Positions 1 through 4,037 of a stretch of 6,211 bases of DNA are shown here, piece by piece. Both the position numbers and the translations under genes were made by a program. The stretch lies in contig JAFGDC010000078.1 of the NCBI GenBank assembly GCA_016932295.1, forward strand, positions 1-6,211, given 5' to 3'. Under the pieces are notes generated by a model, which was given only the letters and a program-made list of their open reading frames with translations, did not search any database and was not told the DNA's origin. Numbering within the stretch: position 1 is the stretch's first letter; each line of letters opens with the position of its first letter. This stretch comes from a candidate division CSSED10-310 bacterium. Its GTDB lineage: Bacteria; CSSED10-310; JAFGDC01.

Positions 1-356
1 CATGGACCGCACGGCGCCGCCGTGCCCTGGTGGTGGAGCCGCCGGCTCCATGATGGTGAAATACTGATATTCGAGCCCAAGGTGCAGTTACGCTTCTTGA
101 TGGTCACCATGTCGCAAAACAGGCGCAGCACCTTCAATCGTTTAGCCAGATCCTTGATGAGAAACATGCCGGCGTAGCCGGTTAAATGCCCATCGTCAGC
201 AACGAACTCATACGCGCCCGGCGTAGACGCGTGTGGATCGAGCCGCCTGGCTATCTTTTCCGCCTGGTGACGTAGGGTGGCCAGAAGGCGCCGTTGTTTT
301 CTTGTCAAGAGGACCTCTTCTTTGGTCTTGCTGGCGATGTCAGTGGCGTGTATCAT
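1..356 (-). CDS. IS1380-like transposase, N-terminal part (runs off the left edge)
   Basis: The frame is open for 118 codons from an ATG at 356 to the window edge. Residues about 49-90 (YEFVADDGHLTGYAG, then FLIKDLAKRL, then TIKKRN) resemble the start of IS1380-family DDE transposases (DDE_Tnp_1_4 type), which open with a short beta strand, a 'LT..aGl.ll' turn and a helix ending in 'RLgl'. ISEcp1 transposase has the comparable LTSNAGLFLL. The first 48 residues are a basic, helical-looking extension. After about residue 90 (below position 87) the translation becomes unlike the family, so the gene may be interrupted or frameshifted there. The catalytic DDE residues would lie outside the window. 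The start is supported by AGGAG at 366-370 (9 nt spacing) and a promoter at 390-418. It would catalyse DNA cut-and-paste transposition if intact. The family call is from remembered motifs, not a search. Confidence 0.6.
   Translation of the reverse strand, partial: MIHATDIASKTKEEVLLTRKQRRLLATLRHQAEKIARRLDPHASTPGAYEFVADDGHLTGYAGMFLIKDLAKRLKVLRLFCDMVTIKKRNCTLGSNISISPSWSRRLHHQGTAAPCGP
9..50. repeat. Two tandem 17-nt hairpins with identical GCC loops
   Basis: GCACGGC-GCC-GCCGTGC (9-25) and TGGAGCC-GCC-GGCTCCA (34-50), each with a perfect 7-bp stem and a GCC loop, separated by 8 nt. CATGGA at 1-6 is also complementary to TCCATG at 47-52. The stem sequences differ but the layout is the same. They lie in the part of the transposase frame that no longer resembles the family. 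They may be a REP-like or MITE-like element, or the edge of another insertion. Confidence 0.5.
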
Positions 357-365
357 AGGCGTAAT

Positions 366-370
366 CTCCT
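366..370 (-). promoter_or_regulatory. Ribosome binding site of the transposase
   Basis: AGGAG on the minus strand, 9 nt before the ATG at 354-356. It fixes the transposase start. Confidence 0.6.
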
Positions 371-389
371 GTTGATTACCACAAAAAAT

Positions 390-418
390 ATTGTACCAAA
401 GGAGGTTACTTTGTACAA
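390..418 (-). promoter_or_regulatory. Sigma-70-type promoter of the transposase
   Basis: On the minus strand there is a -35 box TTGTAC (413-418), a spacer of exactly 17 nt and a -10 box TACAAT (390-395). Transcription would begin near 383, giving a leader of about 27 nt before the ATG at 356. An imperfect inverted repeat (391-401 with 409-418) covers most of the promoter and could be an operator. Confidence 0.55.
391..418. repeat. Imperfect inverted repeat across the transposase promoter
   Basis: The arms are TTGTACCAAAG (391-401) and CTTTGTACAA (409-418), complementary apart from one bulged C, with GAGGTTA between them. The repeat overlaps the -35 box, the spacer and most of the -10 box of the minus-strand promoter. 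Autoregulatory binding by a transposase or repressor is a possible role; nothing here proves it. Confidence 0.5.
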
Positions 419-419
419 C

Positions 420-470
420 AAAAAAATAACCCTTAAAGCGATATATTTTTCTTTTATATCAATCGGTTAT
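420..470 (-). terminator. Possible terminator after the RHS-tip gene
   Basis: Reading the minus strand past the TAG at 472-474, ATAACC (465-470) can pair with GGTTAT (426-431), and a run of T residues follows directly (A run 420-425 on the plus strand). An inner GATATA/TATATC pair (455-460 with 440-445) sits in the loop. The outer stem is only 6 bp with a 33-nt loop and is AT-rich, so this is a weak candidate, though its place between a stop codon and the next promoter is right. Confidence 0.3.
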
Positions 471-471
471 C

Positions 472-1149
472 CTAATTACCGCTTTGCTTCACTGGGGATC
501 TGGGTTCATTCACTCCATACCAGCACATAGCATCGTTGTATCCACGCAGAAAATATGGAAAACTACGCTCATCGTGTACGCTCTCAGTTACTACTGCTTG
601 ATTTCTTGAAAACGGTGAAACCATTCTTTCTGAAATACTATACAATCTTCCGCCAAACACGACACCAATACATGCTAAATTATTACTATTTATAGAATCA
701 AGAAATCCAGCGGAATATCCCGTTAAGTAGTTTCCATATTCTTCCGGATCTAGTTCACCAAATCCAGGTACATCAAAATACTCTACAGCAATTGAAACAC
801 CATTGGCCAAAATTGTTTTGTTGATGTCACCACTTTCCGGACCAACAAGATTTTCGAAGTCGAAGACTTTTTTGTAATCCTTTTGCCCGGGTATTGCATG
901 CCACATAATGGCTGTAATAAATTTTGATATCATAGACTTGTCTTGATTGGTTAGTGAGTTTTGAATTTCCTTTAATTCTTTGTTAACCCAATTTTTATCG
1001 TAGACATGCTCCTTCCTTCGCCAAAATCCATTTTCATCGTAAAATGAAATTGACTGATTCGAGCAATACCCATACCGATTCCACTTGTCCCAGAGAGTAG
1101 CCAGGGTGGCCCGCCTGGTCGGAAGCGTCGGTTCGGGTTCCATGCGCAA
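472..1149 (-). CDS. RHS-repeat C-terminal tip fused to an unrecognised C-terminal (toxin-type) domain, 5'-truncated
   Basis: This is a 225-codon frame from a TTG at 1149; an ATG at 1143 gives 223 residues. Neither start has a Shine-Dalgarno site, and the frame is open upstream only to a TAG about 20 codons away. Residues 23-43 (WNRYGYCSN, then SISFYDENGFW) match the last conserved segment of RHS/YD-repeat cores (typically 'lNrYaYv.NnPv.fvDp.Gl'), which directly precedes the variable toxin region. No other RHS core lies upstream, so this looks like the 3' end of an rhs gene detached from its core. The remaining roughly 180 residues are rich in aromatic, Asn and Asp residues, with a GNYLTGYSAGF segment and a GYNDAMCWYG segment; I recognise no family. 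No hydrophobic segment or signal peptide is evident. GC content is about 32-40% in sampled lines against about 58-67% in the flanks. No immunity gene is visible between its stop and the transposase. It may be a displaced orphan module or a non-expressed remnant. Confidence 0.6.
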   Translation of the reverse strand: MRMEPEPTLPTRRATLATLWDKWNRYGYCSNQSISFYDENGFWRRKEHVYDKNWVNKELKEIQNSLTNQDKSMISKFITAIMWHAIPGQKDYKKVFDFENLVGPESGDINKTILANGVSIAVEYFDVPGFGELDPEEYGNYLTGYSAGFLDSINSNNLACIGVVFGGRLYSISERMVSPFSRNQAVVTESVHDERSFPYFLRGYNDAMCWYGVNEPRSPVKQSGN

Positions 1150-1391
1150 TGGCTTGAACCACTGTGGACCGGGAACCAGACCAGGATGGTCTGGCTACCC
1201 CCAAGACTGCGATGCAGGCAGCACCATCGTCCGGATGTCTCTTCTGGTGAGATCGTTCAAGGCCCGGTCACCAAAATCCTCTGCCAGTATACCAAGGAAC
1301 CGGTGATCCCCGGCGGGATGCTTTTTCCTGATCCCTCCGTGGGAGCAACCGTACCATGAACCATCCTGTCCTCAGCGCGGGTCCCGTTCAC
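1150..1391. other. GC-rich stretch without a convincing gene
   Basis: The 242 nt between the RHS-tip frame and the ThuA-like gene carry no ORF with a usable start and ribosome binding site. On the minus strand a stop-to-stop frame from about 1371 to the TAG near 1198 reads through about 57 codons with plausible composition (for example ILAEDFGDRALNDLTRRDIR). It has no ATG, GTG or TTG start, so it could be a gene remnant at most. A perfect 8-bp hairpin sits at 1176-1194. No T-rich terminator follows the ThuA-like gene. Confidence 0.45.
1176..1194. repeat. Perfect 8-bp hairpin with 3-nt loop
   Basis: CCAGACCA (1176-1183), loop GGA, TGGTCTGG (1187-1194). There is no T-run on either side, so it is not a typical factor-independent terminator. 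It lies just upstream of the AT-rich RHS-tip frame, on its 5' side. Confidence 0.5.
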
Positions 1392-2216
1392 TCAGCTTTT
1401 TCTGCATGCCAGCAACAAACCGCTCACCACGCCCGCCAGCAGTAGTCCCGCCGCCGAGCCGCACGCCGGCAGCGCCGGTGACGTGTCATATCCCGCCGCC
1501 CAGACCAGCATCGCGTACACCAGCCATGGATCACCTGTCGTGGTATCGCAATAATCGGGCATGGTGCTGCAGTAAACGCTTCGCCATGGGATTTCACGCA
1601 CAGCAATGATCCCATTGTCATCCGTGGTTCCGGCGATGATGTCGGCGCCGGCCATGGCGTCATCCCAGGACGGGGCCGAGATGGCTTGTGAACATGGATA
1701 CCCCGCGGTGGTGAACCGGTCGCCGAACAGGCAGGAAAAGATCTCGTGACGCGGCGGCTGCAGCACGTAGATCCCGGTGGTACATTGTGAATCATAGGTG
1801 AAAAACGAGCCGTCCACTCCGAACAGGTCCATGAGAAATGAGTTATCGTAAAGAAAAAACGAGTGGTTGAACTTGTACGTGCCCACCAGTCCGGCATCGT
1901 GGTCCGCCAGGTATGAAGCGAGCGCCCCGCCTTCGGTCGTTTGATAGGTGCGGTCGCCGCCGGATGGATTGCAGAGCACCACGACGTCGGGGGCCGCCGC
2001 CTCAAGACCGGCGTACGTGACCGGCTGTGCCAGGTCCTGGAAGAGGAACTGATGGCACCCGAATCGTTCCGGCTCACCGGCCAGCAGGTGGTACACCAGC
2101 CGCGGATCGTTCCAGCCGGCACCCCAGCCGGGAGGAAACGCTACCCGGATGGTACGGGCGGCCGCCGGCAGTGTGGCGTACAAGAAAAGGAGTGACCAGA
2201 ATACAACAGTCCTCAT
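1392..2216 (-). CDS. Secreted ThuA/GATase1-like domain protein with C-terminal membrane anchor
   Basis: About 274 residues from the ATG at 2216, which I prefer because GAGAAG lies 8 nt upstream; a GTG at 2222 is in frame but too close to that site. Residue numbers here follow the ATG. An N-terminal signal peptide (about 1-20, ending LPAAA) leads into a ThuA/class I glutamine-amidotransferase-like fold. The signs are a beta strand DVVVLCNPSGG (about 77-87), 'TEGGALASYLADHDAGLVGTY' split over the next helix and elbow region (about 93-114), LFGVD (about 131-135), and a C-terminal VYCSTMPDY...WLVYAMLVWAAG (about 214-242), resembling the 'VyismmPeY...lvyNalvWa.g' end of ThuA-like proteins. At the elbow (GLVGTYKFNH) there is no Cys nucleophile, so amidotransferase chemistry is unlikely. 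Several Cys residues after export suggest disulfides. The tail is PALPACG, then a hydrophobic helix, then CRKS, a sorting- or anchor-like end. The gene is transcribed divergently from the GT-C-like gene. The true function is unknown; a role in carbohydrate handling or as a surface binding protein is only a guess. Confidence 0.65.
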   Translation of the reverse strand: MRTVVFWSLLFLYATLPAAARTIRVAFPPGWGAGWNDPRLVYHLLAGEPERFGCHQFLFQDLAQPVTYAGLEAAAPDVVVLCNPSGGDRTYQTTEGGALASYLADHDAGLVGTYKFNHSFFLYDNSFLMDLFGVDGSFFTYDSQCTTGIYVLQPPRHEIFSCLFGDRFTTAGYPCSQAISAPSWDDAMAGADIIAGTTDDNGIIAVREIPWRSVYCSTMPDYCDTTTGDPWLVYAMLVWAAGYDTSPALPACGSAAGLLLAGVVSGLLLACRKS

Positions 2217-2422
2217 AACCACGGCTTCTCGCTTGAAAACGGTTCCTTTCCAGCGTAGGCAATCCGCGGGACATGTGCAACTGCAGGCGGGCGGGTATCC
2301 GGCATACGCCGGGGGTTAGCGGAATGTTTCCTTCTCCGTTGCGATGCGCGTCGCGAGGCTGGCGCTCATCGTGATGTCGTTTTATACTACTGGCGTAATC
2401 AGCTATTAGTCAGGAGAAGCGA
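2217..2422. promoter_or_regulatory. Divergent intergenic region between the ThuA-like and GT-C-like genes
   Basis: About 200 nt that must hold promoters for both outward-facing genes. The best plus-strand signal is TATACT at 2383-2388, a good -10 box about 35 nt before the TTG start; the -35 position (TGGCGC, 2360-2365) is poor. For the minus strand only a weak pair is seen (TTGCAC, 17 nt, TACGCT; both 3 of 6). A small hairpin CCGGC-ATAC-GCCGG lies near 2300. No clear operator is seen. Confidence 0.4.
2412..2416 (+). promoter_or_regulatory. Ribosome binding site deciding a TTG start
   Basis: AGGAG followed by 6 nt (AAGCGA) and then TTG at 2423-2425. No ATG or GTG start in the same frame is nearby with comparable support, so the TTG start is credible. 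Confidence 0.55.
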
Positions 2423-3841
2423 TTGAGAATCAAAGGCGCGCCGGCGCGGCGGATTCCTCTTATTCTGGTGATCGGATTGGTGCTGGCGCTGTGCATCACG
2501 GGACCTCTGCGCATCGGTTTCCTGTCCGACGACTTCGACCTGCTGCACCGCGGCGCATCCCTGGGACCGTTCGATCCCATTGATTTCCATCATTACGCAC
2601 CGGTGCTCAACGGCCTCTATCATCTCACGGCGGCCGGGATTCTCACACCTCTCGGCTGGCATCTCCTGACCATGGTAACGCACCTGCTCAACATTCTCCT
2701 GGTGTATCGTCTCTGCAAGGGGCCGTTCACCCTCGAGCCATGGTCCGCCTTCACGGTCACCGCGTTGTTCGCCTTCAATCCGGCGGGATACGAGGCATTG
2801 GCCTGGGCATGCAGCATCTGTTACCCACTGCTGGCCTTGATATTGCTGGTGGCGCTGCGGCTGGTGCTCGAGCAGCCTTTTGACCGGCCGGGATTGGGTT
2901 GGTCGCTGGCCGCCTGCCAATTCCTGGCCATCCTGGTCTGGGATTGGGGGATACTCTGCCTGCCCATGGTGTTTCTCGCCATGGTGTTGCATCCTTCAGG
3001 AAACCGTCCGGTGGCGAAACGGGCCGTCTCGTTGATGTGGCCTGTATGTCTGGCGCTCGGGCTCGTGATGGTATTCAAGAAGGTCATCGGGTACCGGGCC
3101 GGCTACGGTGATCCGATGAGCCTGATCCGCACGGCGTACCTGATTGTTTCTTCACCTGTGCGTGTTCTGTTGCCCAACAGCCAGGGTGATTCCTTCAAGA
3201 TGCCGGCCGGTCTGGCACTGGCGGCATTGATGCTGGCGGCGATGGCGCTGTTGGGCCGGCGTGATCGTACGGCGCGGCTCGCGGCATTACTGTACATGCT
3301 CTTCCAGGTCCCCTATGCGCTGTTCGGAGCGGTCCAGTCGAGATACTTCTACCTGCCCACCTTCTTCATGGCGCTTGTCATGGTGAAGGCCCTGATTTTT
3401 CCCCGCAAGGCAGGCTGGTATGGCGTGCGGGTGGAGAGGTGGATGATGATGGCGCTGGTAGCGATGCATCTGCTCTGGGCGGTCCAACGCGGCTGTTGGT
3501 GGCGGAACGCCTTTGAGCAGGCCCTCGAGATCAAGGCGGCGATCCTCACGCTGCCGGATACCGGCGCCGGGTTGGTGATCGTCAATCTGACGGACCATTA
3601 CGGCCCGCCCGACCTGATGTCGCCGCCGTATGTATGGCGCAACGGGATTCGTGACATCGGCAGGGCGATCCAAAGGGTACAGACTCCAGGCGCTCCCAAT
3701 ACCTGGGCGGCGGGACCCATCCCCACGCTCGAGCGTGCCAGGATCGCCGTCGAATTTGCCGGGTACGATCTTTACGAGGTCAGGCACCGGGCGGGTGACT
3801 GGCGTGAGTATGAGGTGGTGCCCTTCAAGGAGGACAACTGA
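2423..3841 (+). CDS. GT-C-like polytopic membrane protein (putative glycosyltransferase)
   Basis: 472 residues from a TTG start with a good Shine-Dalgarno site. The N-terminal helix (about 11-27) is followed by a loop with SDDF (35-38), an acidic pair in the first periplasmic loop as in GT-C lipid-phosphate-sugar-dependent transferases. HHYAPVLNGLYHL (56-68) and LGWHLLTMVTHLLNILLVY (77-95) match the 'YRPl.nl...lfgl.p.gyHl.nlllH..na.Llyll' pattern of PMT/TMTC-like proteins. Further hydrophobic segments occur around 108-150, 160-190, 202-220, 234-250, 261-277, 284-300, 310-325 and 339-355. SRYFYLP (306-312) resembles the conserved 'RY.YlPs' of the same group. The last roughly 110 residues (about 360-472) are soluble, and no TPR repeats follow as in TMTC proteins. 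The family role is sugar transfer from a polyprenyl-phosphate donor on the outer face of the inner membrane; substrate and acceptor are unknown. It lies between two genes for exported anchored proteins, so glycosylation of surface material is conceivable. Confidence 0.65.
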   Translation: MRIKGAPARRIPLILVIGLVLALCITGPLRIGFLSDDFDLLHRGASLGPFDPIDFHHYAPVLNGLYHLTAAGILTPLGWHLLTMVTHLLNILLVYRLCKGPFTLEPWSAFTVTALFAFNPAGYEALAWACSICYPLLALILLVALRLVLEQPFDRPGLGWSLAACQFLAILVWDWGILCLPMVFLAMVLHPSGNRPVAKRAVSLMWPVCLALGLVMVFKKVIGYRAGYGDPMSLIRTAYLIVSSPVRVLLPNSQGDSFKMPAGLALAALMLAAMALLGRRDRTARLAALLYMLFQVPYALFGAVQSRYFYLPTFFMALVMVKALIFPRKAGWYGVRVERWMMMALVAMHLLWAVQRGCWWRNAFEQALEIKAAILTLPDTGAGLVIVNLTDHYGPPDLMSPPYVWRNGIRDIGRAIQRVQTPGAPNTWAAGPIPTLERARIAVEFAGYDLYEVRHRAGDWREYEVVPFKEDN

Positions 3842-3852
3842 CCGGCGGATTG

Positions 3853-3884
3853 CCTGTCCTGCGCCGGCGCCGGCGCCGGACAGG
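3853..3884. repeat. 32-nt GC-rich near-palindrome downstream of the GT-C-like gene
   Basis: The sequence is symmetric around 3868/3869: CCTGTCC, one mismatched pair (T3860/C3877), GCGCCGGC against GCCGGCGC, then GGACAGG. It starts 11 nt after the TGA at 3839-3841. A G-run rather than a T-run follows, so it is not a classic intrinsic terminator. It could act as an mRNA 3'-end stabiliser, a Rho-assisted terminator stem, or a dispersed palindromic repeat. Confidence 0.55.
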
Positions 3885-3985
3885 GGGGGTAGATACGGCG
3901 CGCCGGGGCGAAGCCGGTTTGAGGCCGCTGTCGGCCGTCGCAGGGGACCGCGCCGACGAACATCGACAAAACGCGGCGGCGAGGA

Positions 3986-4014
3986 TTGAGAAACACCCGG
4001 ACAACCAGTATAAA
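3986..4014 (+). promoter_or_regulatory. Sigma-70-type promoter of the Asp-box propeller gene
   Basis: TTGAGA (3986-3991), a 17-nt spacer and TATAAA (4009-4014), each one base from consensus. Transcription would start near 4021, leaving a leader of under 20 nt that carries the ribosome binding site. This suggests the propeller gene is transcribed separately from the GT-C-like gene. Confidence 0.6.
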
Positions 4015-4022
4015 GAAAAAAC

Positions 4023-4030
4023 AAAGGAGG
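4023..4030 (+). promoter_or_regulatory. Strong ribosome binding site of the propeller gene
   Basis: AAAGGAGG, essentially full anti-Shine-Dalgarno complementarity, 7 nt before the ATG at 4038. It implies high translation. Confidence 0.75.
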
Positions 4031-4037
4031 ACTTGTC

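Noticed and set aside
1085..1306. Plus-strand 73-codon frame opposite the RHS-tip start
   Set aside because: It lies antisense over GC-rich DNA, has no ribosome binding site and its Arg/Ser/Gly-rich translation looks like a frame shadow.
1320..1365. Resemblance of minus-strand GTACGGTTGCTCCC to the GTACGGTT of group II intron domain V
   Set aside because: The required GAGCCGTATG-type partner strand is absent upstream, so no domain V stem can form.
1424..2122. 232-codon minus-strand frame inside the ThuA-like gene
   Set aside because: Same strand but a different frame, Arg/Ser/Pro/Trp-rich, and without the signal peptide and ThuA-like pattern seen in the frame beginning at 2216.
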